DNA of 64,000 nt from Aliiroseovarius sp. S1339 (lineage in GTDB: Bacteria > Pseudomonadota > Alphaproteobacteria > Rhodobacterales > Rhodobacteraceae), in assembly GCF_023195695.1 (NCBI RefSeq), contig NZ_JALPQG010000004.1, positions 186,001 to 250,000 on the forward strand, read 5' to 3'. The notes beneath the pieces were generated by a model. It was not told the DNA's origin. It was given only the letters and a program-made list of their open reading frames with translations, and ran no database searches. Position 1 is the stretch's first letter, and the number at the start of each line of letters is the position of its first letter. This document shows, in pieces, positions 11,201-20,438 of this stretch. Position numbers and translations under genes: made by a program.

Positions 11201-11900
11201 ACAGGGTAGCAGGCTCGATCCGGCCAGACAGAACTGGCCCAAGCAAAAGCGATCCTTCGACCGCGTTCAGTCGCCCAATTTCAAGCCCGGTTTCATCGCG
11301 CACGCCCAAATCGACCAAGCGCAGACGTGGCAGACCCAGCCGGGTCACGCCCAGCTCAACCTGTGACAGTGATAGTTTCACGCGGTTGGTCTGGTTGTTG
11401 ATCTTCGTCTCGATCCGCTCGGTCGCCCATTCCGGCAGGACAAAAACATGACCCGTTACGGACATTGATAATAGCGCAAGGAATACCGCCGCGAGGGAAA
11501 CCATCACGAAGGACCAGATTCCGAAATGCCATTTCAGGCGTTTGCGGCGGCGCGCGCGTGCCTCGGGCGGGATCTCCTCAGATTGGCGCGACGCTTTTGC
11601 GCCCCGCCAGCGCGCGAACCGAGTGGGTGCGACAAGCGCTCCCTCTAAGGCCGGGGCGTCCTGCTCCTCGGCATCGTTCGGATCATCATCGACGCCAGTT
11701 TCGTCGGAATCTTCATCTGTTTTTTTGTCGGCGTCACCTGCATCGGCTTCTCCAGCGGGCTCAACCACATCTTCATCCTGCAGTGATGCCACGCCATCCA
11801 AGTTTGGCGGGTCTTTTTCAACAGACGACGTATCAACAGCAGAGCCAGAGGCCACGCTCTCGACATCTTCCTTTGCTGTCGGCTTGTCGTCTTTGTCCAT
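8241..11900 (-). CDS. Large AsmA-like / DUF3971 envelope protein
   Basis: This is a 1219-residue protein with one N-terminal membrane anchor and a very long, beta-rich periplasmic part. Residues 1 to about 100 are strikingly acidic and cytoplasmic (runs such as [12 protein letters not shown]). A basic stretch ([11 protein letters not shown]) and one hydrophobic helix ([20 protein letters not shown]) follow. The periplasmic part resembles the DUF3971/AsmA-2 arrangement of YhdP-type proteins, which form long hydrophobic grooves and are implicated in phospholipid transport to the outer membrane. The ATG at 11898-11900 (MDKDDKP) is chosen because longer in-frame starts add cysteine-rich sequence unlike the rest. 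Family membership is by pattern; lipid transport is inferred. Confidence 0.82.
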   Translation of the reverse strand: MDKDDKPTAKEDVESVASGSAVDTSSVEKDPPNLDGVASLQDEDVVEPAGEADAGDADKKTDEDSDETGVDDDPNDAEEQDAPALEGALVAPTRFARWRGAKASRQSEEIPPEARARRRKRLKWHFGIWSFVMVSLAAVFLALLSMSVTGHVFVLPEWATERIETKINNQTNRVKLSLSQVELGVTRLGLPRLRLVDLGVRDETGLEIGRLNAVEGSLLLGPVLSGRIEPATLSLRGAQITIRRSRDGSFDLSLGQGIGASGDLSSVLDRIDTVFMTGILSNTDRITATNLTITLEDARSGRLWQVTDGKLNVTQTARAVDMTLSFDVFNQTEELAETVLGFRSIKGSSAARLTATFKNALARDIAAQTPLLTFLGLVDAPISGALRTVIDETGVVSALAGTLEFGAGSLSPDPAAKPVKFTGGKVYLDYDPERERMNFTEMSLQSDWGELQADGHSYLRGWSGGWPTELLGQLNLSHARISPPEMFEGPLTLGQGSADFRLSLDPFRVDVGQFAVTHDGALATGSARIGIGSEGWSVAVDATAARISPAQVTAFWPLGGAQRTRIWARDNVTNGHFTDVSVAWRKEEGLPAHTALSAAFQGVSVRAVKEMVPIENATGQFSIDGRRLVVTADQGVLRPLDREDTVAGVLDASGTSFVIPQMARRPADPSAPRPPVPAWVDLSVSGPMKAALHLLDDKPFRVFRANPDGAIGPDMAGGRVELGGRIDIAMQPKVPRSAINYELAGTLNDVSSDQIVAGRLLKLPRTDLAVSKKGISISGQGSLSGVPVSGRWVQAFDAGKSTGSSTVSGEMTLDQAFLDAFSIKLPKGSVTGAAKGQYEITLKRGEAPRITLDAPLVGLGLNIAPLGWSKTQNGKGSLTLQGKLGKAPVIEDLTLRAAGLEAKGSVIMAEGGGLVAAQFDRVTLGGWLDAPVTLTGRGAGQPVAVTVKGGTVDMRKATLGSSKRGGGGGQPVPVSLLLDRLIISKGIAVHGFEGDFTQTDGGLNGTFRGRIGGGPEIRGTAAPQPNGTAFRLTSKDAGGVLRAAGVLKSARKGDMELILAPGGSKGVYDGDLKIKNIDVHDAPAMAELLSAISVVGLLQQLGGKGIPFTDVDTRFRLDPDKVTIYEGAATGHSMGISMDGYYFLGSGQMDMQGVISPFYLVNSAGRIFARKGEGLVGFNYTLKGTASDPQVGVNPLSLFTPGFFRDIFRRNPPPRPQPE

Positions 11901-12017
11901 ACTGATTGCCCAAACGCCGCTTGGCAGCGATACCTCGTACCTTTCATCCTGACGCGAAACGGCATAGAAGGAAAGCTCGCAGAACATTAGTGACTCAGCA
12001 CGGAGATTGCCAAGACA

Positions 12018-12500
12018 ATGACGGATAACATGCTGAAGACAGGCGATATTGCGCCGGATTTCACCCTGCCGCAGGACGGCGGTGAACCGGTGACATTGTC
12101 GCACCTCGCGCCCGCACCGGTTGTGCTTTACTTTTACCCCAAAGACAGCACGCCCGGCTGCACCACCGAGGCGCTGGATTTCTCGGCCTTATTGGCGGAA
12201 TTCCGCACCCTTGGCGCGCATGTTTTCGGGGTGTCAAAAGACAGCCTGAAACGGCATGAAAACTTCCGCACCAAGGAAGATTTAAGCGTGCCGCTGCTGT
12301 CGGACGCTGATGGGGACGTTTGCGAACGCTACGGCACATGGGGCGAAAAGAAGAACTATGGCCGCACCTACATGGGCATCACGCGCACGACCTTCCTGAT
12401 CGGACCCGATGGCAAAATCGCGCAGGTCTGGAATAAAGTGAAGGTGAAAGGCCACGCGGACGAGGTGCTGGCCGCAACGCGCGATTTGGTCAGCGGATGA
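12018..12500 (+). CDS. bcp: Thioredoxin-dependent peroxiredoxin, Bcp/PrxQ type
   Basis: This protein reduces hydrogen peroxide and organic hydroperoxides with electrons from thioredoxin. In its 160 residues FYPKDSTPGCTTEALDF carries the peroxidatic Cys48 in the Bcp context. VFGVSKDSLKRHENF, PLLSDADGDVCERYGTWGEK and TFLIGPDGKIAQVW follow in the family order. The CxxxxC resolving cysteine of the PrxQ subgroup is not at its usual place; another Cys lies in DVCERYG. The stop overlaps the next start (ATGA), so it is coupled to the DUF455 gene. Confidence 0.94.
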   Translation: MTDNMLKTGDIAPDFTLPQDGGEPVTLSHLAPAPVVLYFYPKDSTPGCTTEALDFSALLAEFRTLGAHVFGVSKDSLKRHENFRTKEDLSVPLLSDADGDVCERYGTWGEKKNYGRTYMGITRTTFLIGPDGKIAQVWNKVKVKGHADEVLAATRDLVSG

Positions 12501-13381
12501 GTGACGCGGACCTCCCCCTGTCGCGCCCATTGGCCGAAATGGCCGATGCGGTTTTGCGCACCCCCGACGGGCACACCAAGACCGCACTGGCGCGAACCTA
12601 CGCTGGCGAATGGTTTGCCGCCCGCGCGGCCGGTATCATCACCAGTCCGCTATCTGACCGTGAAAGGATCATTGGCACGACCACACCGCCCGATTTCCCA
12701 GCGCGGCCCGACAAGCCTGAACTGAAAGACCCCCGCGATGTGCCGCGCCGCCGCCCCGGCAGCCGCGACGGCCAGATCGCGCTTCTGCACGCCGTGGCAC
12801 ATATTGAGCTGAACGCGGTGGACCTGCACTGGGACATCATTGCGCGCTTCACTGACACACCGATGCCGCTGGGTTTCTATGACGACTGGGTGAAAGCGGC
12901 CGATGAAGAGGCCAAGCATTTCAATCTTATCAGCGATTGCCTTGCAACATTGGGCAGTCATTATGGCGCGCTGGCCGCCCATGCCGGAATGTGGCGTGCC
13001 GCCGAAGATACCGCTTGCGACTTGATGGGGCGGCTTGCCGTTGTCCCGATGGTGCTAGAGGCGCGCGGGCTGGACGTGACGCCGGGTATGATCGAGGTGT
13101 TCCGCAATGCCAAGCTGGACGACACAGTCGCCGCGCTGGAAGTGATCTACGGTGAAGAGGTCGGGCATGTCGCCTATGGCTCGAAATGGTTCCACTTTCT
13201 GTGCGGGCGCCACGAACTGGACCCGAAAGAGACGTTTCACGACCTTGTGCGCACCTATTTTCACAGCACTTTGAAGCCGCCCTTCAACGAAGAAAAACGT
13301 GCCGAAGCCGGGTTGCCACCCGATTTCTATTGGCCACTGACCGAAAAAACGCCTGCCCAAACACGCGGCACCCCCAGCTAA
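12497..13381 (+). CDS. DUF455 family ferritin-like protein
   Basis: This 294-residue helical protein has ferritin-like metal ligands: HAVAHIELNAVDLHWD (Glu and His about residues 95-100), DEEAKHFNLI, and YGEEVGHVAYG, which together resemble a di-iron four-helix site. These are hallmarks of DUF455, whose function is not established. It overlaps the peroxiredoxin gene by 4 bp, which suggests a joint role in oxidative stress; that is inference. The C-terminal 25 residues are polar and proline-rich and look disordered. Confidence 0.9.
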   Translation: MSDADLPLSRPLAEMADAVLRTPDGHTKTALARTYAGEWFAARAAGIITSPLSDRERIIGTTTPPDFPARPDKPELKDPRDVPRRRPGSRDGQIALLHAVAHIELNAVDLHWDIIARFTDTPMPLGFYDDWVKAADEEAKHFNLISDCLATLGSHYGALAAHAGMWRAAEDTACDLMGRLAVVPMVLEARGLDVTPGMIEVFRNAKLDDTVAALEVIYGEEVGHVAYGSKWFHFLCGRHELDPKETFHDLVRTYFHSTLKPPFNEEKRAEAGLPPDFYWPLTEKTPAQTRGTPS

Positions 13382-13583
13382 GGCCGCATTTTAACGCGCG
13401 CGTGATCGGCGATATCTCGCTTGAAACCACGGCAATTGTTATGGAAATTCAAAATTCCTTGCGTGAATGTGTTCGCCACGTTAATCACCTCGGGTCTGTC
13501 GGGGTCGCCATAAGAAGCTGGATTTCCTACGGATAAGGGATCAAAGGGATAAATTCGGGGCTGCGGACTTGCATAATAGCTTG

Positions 13584-14888
13584 ATGAATAAGGTTAATCA
13601 CCTGCTTGAAAGCGTGTTCCCGGAACAGCGCCTTTTCTTACGTTCCGAAAATAGCACCCGATTCATCCGGCTATCCCCCCTGACACAAGCCGTCGGCTGG
13701 ACCGGTTCCGCTGCGTTTTTTGCTTGGTCGATCATCGCCACCGCCGTGCTTTTGATGGATTCCATCGGCTCGGGAAATTTGCGCGATCAGGCGCAACGCG
13801 AAAAGCTGCTGTATGAACAGCGTCTGCAAACGTTGTCGGAAGAACGCGACGCACGCGCCACAGAAGCAGCCGCCGCGCAAGAACGCTTTAACCTCGCATT
13901 GGCCGAAATTTCCGAAATGCAGAGCGAATTGCTGTCCTCGGAAGAGCGCCGCAAGGAATTTGAGACCGGCATCGGGGTCATTCAAGCCACCCTGCGCCGC
14001 ACAATGGGCGAACGCGACAAGGCCAAAGACAGCTTGGAAACCATGCTGGCCGCCGCGCAGGAAGAAAACTCGACCAGTGCAAACGGGACGGCCCCGGTGC
14101 AGACCAATGCAACGCTTGCCTTTCTGACAACCGAACTGACCCGCACAGCCGCCGAACGTGATCTTGTAGCCCATAACGCGGACGAGGCCGAACGCTTCGC
14201 GCAAGACATGTTGTATGAAGCGCGTTTGCGTGATGAACGCAACGACCAGATATTCCGCCAGCTAGAGGACGCCGTGACGATCTCGCTGGAACCACTTGAT
14301 AAGATGTTTGCGAAATCCGGTATGTCAGTTGATCACATCCTTGATCAGGTGCGCCGGGGATATTCCGGTCAAGGTGGTCCCCTTACCCCCATGATTCTGT
14401 CGACACGCGGACAAGGTCCCGATCCCGACGCCGAACGCGCCAATAATATCCTGAGCGAGCTGGACAAGATGAACCTGTATCGCATCGCGGCGCAAAAGAT
14501 GCCGTTCGGGATGCCCGTGAAATCTGGGTTCCGCTTCACCTCGGGCTTTGGGTCACGCTGGGGTCGTATGCACAACGGCACTGATTTCGCCGCGCCAATC
14601 GGCACACCAGTCTATGCCCCCGCCGACGGTGTGGTGGTTAGCGCGGCTTGGAGTTCGGGCTATGGACGGCTTATCAAGATCAAACACGAGTTCGGTATTG
14701 AAACGCGATATGCCCATCTTTCGCGCATGAACGTGCGAAAAGGACAAAGGGTCTCGCGCGGAGAGAGAATTGGTGATATTGGAAACTCCGGGCGTTCAAC
14801 CGGACCGCATCTTCACTATGAAGTGCGCGTCGGTGGCAAGCCCATCAACCCGATGGTCTATATCAAGGCAGCAAAAGATGTTCTCTAA
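13584..14888 (+). CDS. M23 (LytM) metallopeptidase with TM anchor and coiled coil, LmdC-like
   Basis: This is a membrane-anchored peptidoglycan endopeptidase. A hydrophobic helix near residues 40-60 (FFAWSIIATAVLLMDSI) is followed by a long heptad-rich periplasmic segment (about residues 70-215) and a C-terminal M23 domain. The zinc ligands are visible in HNGTDFAAP (about residue 330), HLSR and HLHYEVR (about residue 410). The start is uncertain: ATG at 13584 (MNKVNHLLESVF) is used, but an in-frame TTG at 13569 is possible. It overlaps the bactofilin gene by 11 bp, the pairing known from alphaproteobacteria, where the bactofilin scaffold positions the hydrolase. Confidence 0.92.
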   Translation: MNKVNHLLESVFPEQRLFLRSENSTRFIRLSPLTQAVGWTGSAAFFAWSIIATAVLLMDSIGSGNLRDQAQREKLLYEQRLQTLSEERDARATEAAAAQERFNLALAEISEMQSELLSSEERRKEFETGIGVIQATLRRTMGERDKAKDSLETMLAAAQEENSTSANGTAPVQTNATLAFLTTELTRTAAERDLVAHNADEAERFAQDMLYEARLRDERNDQIFRQLEDAVTISLEPLDKMFAKSGMSVDHILDQVRRGYSGQGGPLTPMILSTRGQGPDPDAERANNILSELDKMNLYRIAAQKMPFGMPVKSGFRFTSGFGSRWGRMHNGTDFAAPIGTPVYAPADGVVVSAAWSSGYGRLIKIKHEFGIETRYAHLSRMNVRKGQRVSRGERIGDIGNSGRSTGPHLHYEVRVGGKPINPMVYIKAAKDVL

Positions 14889-15402
14889 AAGCAGGATCAA
14901 CGAACCGGGCCCAAAATCCGGTGACAAGGAAACCACAACCGAGGCGACGGCTGACAAGTCCAAATCCTCTGCCCCGGCTATTCCGCCCGCGCCGTCGTCT
15001 TCGGCTGCCCCCAAGGTAAAGCCGCCCGCATCCATGCTGTCATCTGACATCGTGATTACCGGTGACATCAAGTCGACAGGCGACATCCTTGTGGAAGGCA
15101 CCGTGGAAGGCGACATTCGCGCCCACCAGCTGACCATCGGCGAAGGTGCCACGGTCCGGGGCGAAGTGGTTGGCGATGACGTGGTCATCAATGGCCGTAT
15201 CATAGGCCGCCTGCGCGGATTGAAAGTGCGCCTGACATCGTCGGCGCGCGTCGAAGGCGACATCATCCATAAGACCATCGCCATCGAAAGCGGTGCGCAT
15301 TTCGAAGGCTCGGTCCAACGTCAGGATGACCCGCTTGGCGGCTCCAAGTCGACCACACAGGCTAGCGCGGCACCTGCTGCACCGAAGACCGACAAAAGCT
15401 GA
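14878..15402 (+). CDS. Bactofilin (polymer-forming cytoskeletal protein)
   Basis: Bactofilins form nucleotide-free filaments and act as membrane-associated scaffolds in cell shape and stalk or pole formation. The 174 residues have a polar Ala/Ser/Pro-rich N-terminus (about 1-50) and a beta-helical core with the regular repeats of the family: DIVITGDIKSTGDILVEGTV, GDIRAHQLTIGEGATVRGEV, DDVVINGRIIGRLRGLKV, GDIIHKTIAIESGAHFEGSV. The C-terminal tail is short and polar. The ATG at 14878 overlaps the end of the M23 gene by 11 bp; longer in-frame starts read through the peptidase and are rejected. A strong terminator follows, so these two genes end the unit. Confidence 0.93.
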   Translation: MFSKSRINEPGPKSGDKETTTEATADKSKSSAPAIPPAPSSSAAPKVKPPASMLSSDIVITGDIKSTGDILVEGTVEGDIRAHQLTIGEGATVRGEVVGDDVVINGRIIGRLRGLKVRLTSSARVEGDIIHKTIAIESGAHFEGSVQRQDDPLGGSKSTTQASAAPAAPKTDKS

Positions 15403-15425
15403 CTTTGTTCCCCGTGTGGAACTGA

Positions 15426-15450
15426 AAAGGCCGCCCAGTGGGCGGCCTTT
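15426..15450 (+). terminator. Intrinsic terminator after bactofilin gene
   Basis: AAAGGCCGCCC and GGGCGGCCTTT form a perfect 11-bp stem around a 3-nt loop, with T-rich sequence after it. The symmetric A/T ends would also serve the convergent DUF2189 gene. Confidence 0.88.
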
Positions 15451-15507
15451 GTTATTTGTGCGATGTGCGGGTTTGGATGCGTAGTGTGAAGGCCTGCCCC
15501 TGCCCGC

Positions 15508-16296
15508 TCATTCGTCAAAGCTCATCACCCGACGGTAAAGATGCCATGTCGCATGGCCCAGCACCGGCAGCACGACAAACAGCCCAAGGAAGAACGGCAG
15601 CATCCCGATCAGCATCAGGACCGAGATCAGAAGGCCCCAGCCGATCATCGGCGCAAGGTTTTGCAAGACGGATTGAAACGAATAGATCATCGCCGTGATA
15701 AAATCGAGTTCCCGATCCAGAAGCAACGGCAAGCTGGTGACCGTCAGCGAAAACAGGCAGAAAGACAGAACCGCGCCAACGCCGGTACCGACCACCAGCA
15801 TTGTGATGCCATTGCGATTGAGCAGCGCATCTTGCCAGTTCGACGTGATGTTGGTCAGCGGCTCAAGACCCATAAATATCGCAAACACCAGATGGGCCAC
15901 AAACACCCAGAACATGAAGATCATGATGATCACCATCGCAATGGACGGAAACTGTCGATCTTTCTGGTTGAAAACGACGCCCAGTATCTGTGCCCAATCA
16001 AGCGGCTCTCCCAGCTCCAGCCGACGACTGACTTCGTAAAGGCCGACCGCCAGAAACGGCGCGAGCAACGGGAAACCAAGCCCAATGGGAATGATCCAGT
16101 AGCTTTGTTCCAGAACATCCAGTTGCAGATAGATCAGGTTTCCCATGATCACATAGAAAGCCGCAAAAAACAGCCCGAACGCGGGCGCGCGCGTAAAATC
16201 CCTGACCCCGGCTTTCAAGGCGGTGATGATATCGCCGAACCCGATGGGTTCGATGTTTGGCGGCGCGGATGCCTCCAAGGTGGTTGTTTCTGTCAT
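15508..16296 (-). CDS. DUF2189 family integral membrane protein
   Basis: This 262-residue protein has about six hydrophobic segments: APAFGLFFAAFYVIMGNLIYL, the YWIIPIGLGFPLLAPFLAV region, IAMVIIMIFMFWVFVAHLVFA, MLVVGTGVGAVLSFCLFSLTV, LAPMIGWGLLISVLMLIGML and FLGLFVVLPVLGHATWHLY. The layout and the closing GHATWHLYRR motif fit DUF2189, a family of unknown function. ATG at 16294-16296 is chosen because GGGAGG sits just before it; an upstream in-frame start would overlap that site. Confidence 0.88.
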   Translation of the reverse strand: MTETTTLEASAPPNIEPIGFGDIITALKAGVRDFTRAPAFGLFFAAFYVIMGNLIYLQLDVLEQSYWIIPIGLGFPLLAPFLAVGLYEVSRRLELGEPLDWAQILGVVFNQKDRQFPSIAMVIIMIFMFWVFVAHLVFAIFMGLEPLTNITSNWQDALLNRNGITMLVVGTGVGAVLSFCLFSLTVTSLPLLLDRELDFITAMIYSFQSVLQNLAPMIGWGLLISVLMLIGMLPFFLGLFVVLPVLGHATWHLYRRVMSFDE

Positions 16297-16516
16297 ATGT
16301 CCTCCCGGCACGTGTCAACATATCGCGCGTAGGGTGAGTGTCGCGGCTGTCGTGCGGCCCGTCAAGCTCATGAACATGTGAATATGAAGGAAGGAGCGGG
16401 GAATGGAGGTGCCGAGGGCGGCTATGAGCCCGGAATGCCCAGAATATTCCACGACACTTGAACCGTCTTTTGACCCAGATCAACGGATGTTGGACTGACG
16501 CTGCCAAATTGAAGGC

Positions 16517-17191
16517 ATGGCAAATTCGCGGGACATCAAGCAGCTAAACACTGGCTACATAGGCAGCTCAATAACATCGTCAGCCTGTGCCATGGCTTTT
16601 GCGACCTGGCACGATGGGGGCCCGTTGCCCGCGCTTGGCAGGCTACCGTTGCCGCTGACAACGATCTGTGCGGCGATAATTGGATACCCTCTTCTCCTTT
16701 TTGTACAAAGACGCCTTATGGATGTGGCAGCGCTTTCGACGTTCCGACGGGCCGATGTTATCGCACTTGCTGGATTGGGTGCGGCACTCGCTGTTCCACC
16801 GGTCCTTATCGACATTGCAATACCTTTCCCGCACGATATCAATGTCTTGCCGCCAAAATCTTTTCTGTTTTATCCGGCAATCGCTCTCGTCGCTGAAGTT
16901 GCCCTACATTTGGTGCCACTGGCTGTGCTGGCTGCCGCAACCTCACGTAGTAAAGTTTCAGTATGGATGTTTATTCCGGTAGTCCTGGTGGAGCCGTCTC
17001 TTCAGGCGTTCTTTTCATTCGACGCGGGACTGCAAGCTTGGTTGGTACTAGGAAATGTCAGCCTAATCAGTGCCGCACAAATCTGGATTTTCTGGCACTA
17101 TGGTTTCACGGCGATGTTCGCGCTTCGGCTTGTTTTCTACTTTTTCTGGCATGTCTTGTGGGGGTCTTTGCGACTTCAGCTTCTACTTTAG
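16517..17191 (+). CDS. Polytopic membrane protein, unrecognised
   Basis: The product is not recognised with confidence. The 224 residues contain about six hydrophobic segments (roughly 47-63, 79-104, 116-141, 147-168, 171-191, 195-215). Polar residues inside the membrane part are notable: AEVALHLVP, VEPSLQ, FWHYG and FYFFWHVLWG. Their glutamates and histidines recall intramembrane glutamic proteases of the CPBP type, but the EExxR motif is absent, so this is only a resemblance. Base composition is lower in GC than its neighbours. No strong ribosome site precedes the ATG, and internal ATGs are alternatives. Confidence 0.6.
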   Translation: MANSRDIKQLNTGYIGSSITSSACAMAFATWHDGGPLPALGRLPLPLTTICAAIIGYPLLLFVQRRLMDVAALSTFRRADVIALAGLGAALAVPPVLIDIAIPFPHDINVLPPKSFLFYPAIALVAEVALHLVPLAVLAAATSRSKVSVWMFIPVVLVEPSLQAFFSFDAGLQAWLVLGNVSLISAAQIWIFWHYGFTAMFALRLVFYFFWHVLWGSLRLQLLL

Positions 17192-17300
17192 TGACAAACC
17201 ACAATTCTTTCTCGAACATCGAACCGAACTGGACCGAGTGTGTCAGATTCGTCCGCAAAACAGACCTCCACACCGCCACCCGGCAATCATTCCCTTCCGA

Positions 17301-18428
17301 TCACTCGTCCAGGTTTGCCTCGGCCCGCGATTTGCCAGCCACGTCCTGCGCCAGTACGGCTGCCATGAAGGCGTCCAGATCGCCGTCCAGCACGCCTTTG
17401 GTGTCAGAGGTTTCGTGCCCCGTGCGCAGGTCTTTCACCATCTGGTAAGGTTGCAGCACGTATGATCGGATCTGGTTACCCCACCCCGCGTCACCCTTGT
17501 TTTCATGGGCCACGTTGATGGCTTCGTTCCGCTTATCCAGCTCCATTTGATAGAGCCGCGATTTGAGGGCTTTCATCGCGATATCGCGGTTCTGGTGCTG
17601 AGACTTCACAGAACTTGTTGTGACAATTCCGGTTGGAACATGCGTGATCCGCACAGCCGAGTCCGTCGTGTTCACATGCTGGCCGCCCGCGCCTGAGGAC
17701 CGATACGTGTCGATGCGGATGTCGGATGGGTTCACCTCGATCTCGATATTGTCATCGACCACCGGATAGACCCAAACCGAGCTGAAGGACGTGTGTCGTT
17801 TGGCGGCGCTGTCATACGGCGATATGCGCACAAGACGATGCACACCACTTTCCGACTTTAACCAGCCGTAAGCGTTATGGCCGGAAATCTTATAGGCGGC
17901 GGATTTGATGCCCGCTTCTTCGCCCGCACTTTCCGATTGCAGTTCGACCTTATAGCCCTGCTTTTCCGCCCACCGGACATACATGCGCGCCAGCATTGAC
18001 GCCCAGTCGCAGCTTTCGGTGCCACCGGCGCCCGAATTGATCTCAAGAAACGTGTCGTTGGCGTCGGCTTCCCCGTCAAGCAACGCTTCTAACTCAGCCG
18101 CTGCCGCCTTTTTGGCCAGCTTCCCGAGCGAGGCTTCCGCTTCCGCGACAACCTCTGTATCATCTTCCATCTCGCCCAATTCGATCAGGTCGATATTGTC
18201 CTGAAGGTCCTGCGCCATCGCTTTGTAATTGTTTACGGAATCCAATAGGCCCTGACGCTCGCGCATCAGCTTTTGCGCGCGCTCGGGATCGTTCCACAGG
18301 TCCGGATCTTCGGTCATCGCGTTGAATTCCTCAAGGCGATGTTCCGCCGTGTCCCAACCGATCCGCTGACGCAAAAGCGCCAGTGATTTTTCGATTGCAT
18401 CAACGTTGTTCTGAGCCTCTGCCCGCAT
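17301..18428 (-). CDS. prfB: Peptide chain release factor 2
   Basis: RF2 recognises UGA and UAA and triggers peptide release. The 375 residues show the GGQ loop ([20 protein letters not shown]), the codon-recognition loop as SPY ([16 protein letters not shown]) in place of the enterobacterial SPF, and the N-terminal segment [23 protein letters not shown]. The gene is a single uninterrupted frame: the in-frame UGA and frameshift signal seen near codon 26 in Escherichia coli are absent, so autoregulation by frameshifting does not apply. ATG at 18426-18428 (MRAEAQNN) is the family start. Confidence 0.96.
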   Translation of the reverse strand: MRAEAQNNVDAIEKSLALLRQRIGWDTAEHRLEEFNAMTEDPDLWNDPERAQKLMRERQGLLDSVNNYKAMAQDLQDNIDLIELGEMEDDTEVVAEAEASLGKLAKKAAAAELEALLDGEADANDTFLEINSGAGGTESCDWASMLARMYVRWAEKQGYKVELQSESAGEEAGIKSAAYKISGHNAYGWLKSESGVHRLVRISPYDSAAKRHTSFSSVWVYPVVDDNIEIEVNPSDIRIDTYRSSGAGGQHVNTTDSAVRITHVPTGIVTTSSVKSQHQNRDIAMKALKSRLYQMELDKRNEAINVAHENKGDAGWGNQIRSYVLQPYQMVKDLRTGHETSDTKGVLDGDLDAFMAAVLAQDVAGKSRAEANLDE

Positions 18429-18493
18429 GGGTGTGTCCCTTGTCCGAAAACCTGCCCCCGCAATATCAACAGGGGCGCGGATGGGCAAGGTGA

Positions 18494-19231
18494 TCAGTGG
18501 TTGGGTGTTGGGTTCACCATCCAGCTTTCAATCAGCTTGCGCACCGCTTGATCCTGAGGAATCCAGCGCTTCTCGTAGTCGAGAGATGATCCAAATCTGT
18601 AGTGGAGTAACATGCCGCTATAGGCTCGATAGCGAATTTGGCAGGAGCCAAACCCAGAACAGCTTGTCTCAAGCGGTAAGCCCAATGGGGATTGATAGTT
18701 GTCGGGAAACCGGATCAGCCCGCCGGTAAACTTGCGCCCAAAATACTCCTCAACCAGCGGACGAGCGTCAGTGTCAAGCCTTGAAAACCCAAATGGAATA
18801 TCTTGCCATTGGCCTTCGAAGCGGTCACGATTCCGCTTTTCACCAGCCTCAACAAGCTCGCCGTAATAGCCGCCGGTCAGTGCAAGCATGCCGACTTTCT
18901 CCAAATCGCCCGGCTTCCATCCAATAGCGGCCTGAAATTTACCACGCATGGCTGAACCATAGACCTCGGTAATTAAGATCGGTTCCTCTAAGCACTCAAG
19001 ATCTCTCAGCCACCCTCCGCCCTCGCGCGCCCTTCGTTCAGCATTCCAGGACGCGGGGTTGGGCAAAGCAAACTGCACTTCGCCGTCTTCGTCATCGGTG
19101 GGCTCATAGACCTGAAGAATCACATCCAGCGTTTCGCCATAGCAGGCGTTCTTGTCGGTTTCGGCAAGCGCGGCGATGATTGATCCGCCATACAGACCCA
19201 CCGCACCGATCACGGCCAATATCGGTTTCAT
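18494..19231 (-). CDS. Secreted protein of unknown function
   Basis: The product is not recognised. The 245 residues start with a signal peptide ([23 protein letters not shown], cleavage probably after ALA). A globular part with few hydrophobic stretches follows, containing four or more cysteines ([25 protein letters not shown]) that could form disulfides in the periplasm. GAGGTG precedes the ATG at 19229-19231. It lies between prfB and the agl operon and has no obvious functional partner. Confidence 0.7.
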   Translation of the reverse strand: MKPILAVIGAVGLYGGSIIAALAETDKNACYGETLDVILQVYEPTDDEDGEVQFALPNPASWNAERRAREGGGWLRDLECLEEPILITEVYGSAMRGKFQAAIGWKPGDLEKVGMLALTGGYYGELVEAGEKRNRDRFEGQWQDIPFGFSRLDTDARPLVEEYFGRKFTGGLIRFPDNYQSPLGLPLETSCSGFGSCQIRYRAYSGMLLHYRFGSSLDYEKRWIPQDQAVRKLIESWMVNPTPNH

Positions 19232-19328
19232 CAAATCACCTCGAACAAACCTCGTGCTGTTAGCCTAGGCCGGGTGATATTGATCAATCAATGGTAGATC
19301 AGCGCAATAGATGATTGCCGTGGGTCAC

Positions 19329-20438
19329 TCAGCCCCGCATCGTCACGCCATTGTGGAATATCTGTAGCTTGGACGGGTCCGCGGTCAGCTTTACCAACTT
19401 GTTTTTCAGGTCATCATGGATACCGGGCACCTTGGCGATCAGGTGGGTCTGGTTGGCGCTGTCCGCCCCCTCGCCCACCGACATCTTCGAGGGGATGTAG
19501 AGCAGAGTGACCTCGCCCAGGGCTTCGACGATCTCGACCGTGCCGGTGAAGATCGCGCCGCCATCGGTTTGCACAAAATCCTCGGGCCGCACGCCAAGGT
19601 TCACAATTTTGCCCATGTCGGCGTCGGTGGTGGCAATGTCCGTGCGCGCCACACCACCTGCGTCCAGCGTCACCTCGGTTTGTGCGCCAGTGCCGGTGAT
19701 CTTGCCCGGCAGAAGGTTCATGGCGGGCGAGCCGATGAACTGGGCCACAAACTCGGTGCGGGGCCGTTCGTACAGGTCCAGCGGACTGCCCACCTGCGCA
19801 ATGCCCTTGTTGGCCAGCACCACAATCCGGTCGGCCAGCGTCATCGCCTCAACCTGATCATGCGTGACATAGATCATCGTGCTGTCCGGCATCGCCTCTT
19901 TCAGCTGCGAAATCTCGATCCGGGTCGCGACGCGCAGGGCCGCATCAAGGTTCGAAAGTGGTTCATCGAACAGGTAAACCTTGGGGTCGCGCACAATGGC
20001 CCGCCCGATCGCCACCCGTTGCCGCTGGCCGCCCGACAACGCCTTGGGCAGACGATCCAGATAGGGATCCAGTTGCAACGCCTTGGCCGCCTTGTCCACG
20101 GCGGCGTCGATCTCGGCCTTGGGTTTCTTGGCGATGTTCAGGGCGAAGGCCATGTTGTCGCGCACCGTCATATGCGGATAAAGCGCGTAGGACTGGAACA
20201 CCATCGCGATACCGCGCTGGCTGGGCGGCACGTCGTTTACCACCACGCCGTCGATTTCCAGCGTGCCGTCGGTGATCTTCTCAAGCCCCGCGATCATCCT
20301 GAGAAGCGTTGACTTCCCACACCCCGATGGACCGACAAAGACAATCAGCTCGCCTGTCGTGATGTCCAGGTTGATGTCACCCAGCACATTCACATTGCCG
20401 TAGTTTTTCACCACATCCGTCAGCTTTAGATCGGCCAT
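19329..20438 (-). CDS. aglK: Alpha-glucoside ABC transporter ATP-binding protein AglK
   Basis: This 369-residue ATPase belongs to the MalK/UgpC group and powers the alpha-glucoside importer. It has Walker A GPSGCGKST (about 36-44), the Q-loop VFQSYALYPHMTV, signature LSGGQRQRVAIGRA, Walker B VYLFDEPLSNLDA and H-loop VTHDQVEAM. A C-terminal TOBE/OB domain (about 235-369) includes GVRPEDF. It starts directly after the aglA stop and ends the operon aglE-F-G-A-K, the order known from Sinorhizobium. Assignment to alpha-glucosides rests on that context. Confidence 0.93.
   Translation of the reverse strand: MADLKLTDVVKNYGNVNVLGDINLDITTGELIVFVGPSGCGKSTLLRMIAGLEKITDGTLEIDGVVVNDVPPSQRGIAMVFQSYALYPHMTVRDNMAFALNIAKKPKAEIDAAVDKAAKALQLDPYLDRLPKALSGGQRQRVAIGRAIVRDPKVYLFDEPLSNLDAALRVATRIEISQLKEAMPDSTMIYVTHDQVEAMTLADRIVVLANKGIAQVGSPLDLYERPRTEFVAQFIGSPAMNLLPGKITGTGAQTEVTLDAGGVARTDIATTDADMGKIVNLGVRPEDFVQTDGGAIFTGTVEIVEALGEVTLLYIPSKMSVGEGADSANQTHLIAKVPGIHDDLKNKLVKLTADPSKLQIFHNGVTMRG

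Noticed and set aside
17301-18428. Programmed frameshift in prfB
   Set aside because: The gene is one continuous frame; no in-frame UGA or slippery CUU-UGA site is present in the N-terminal region.
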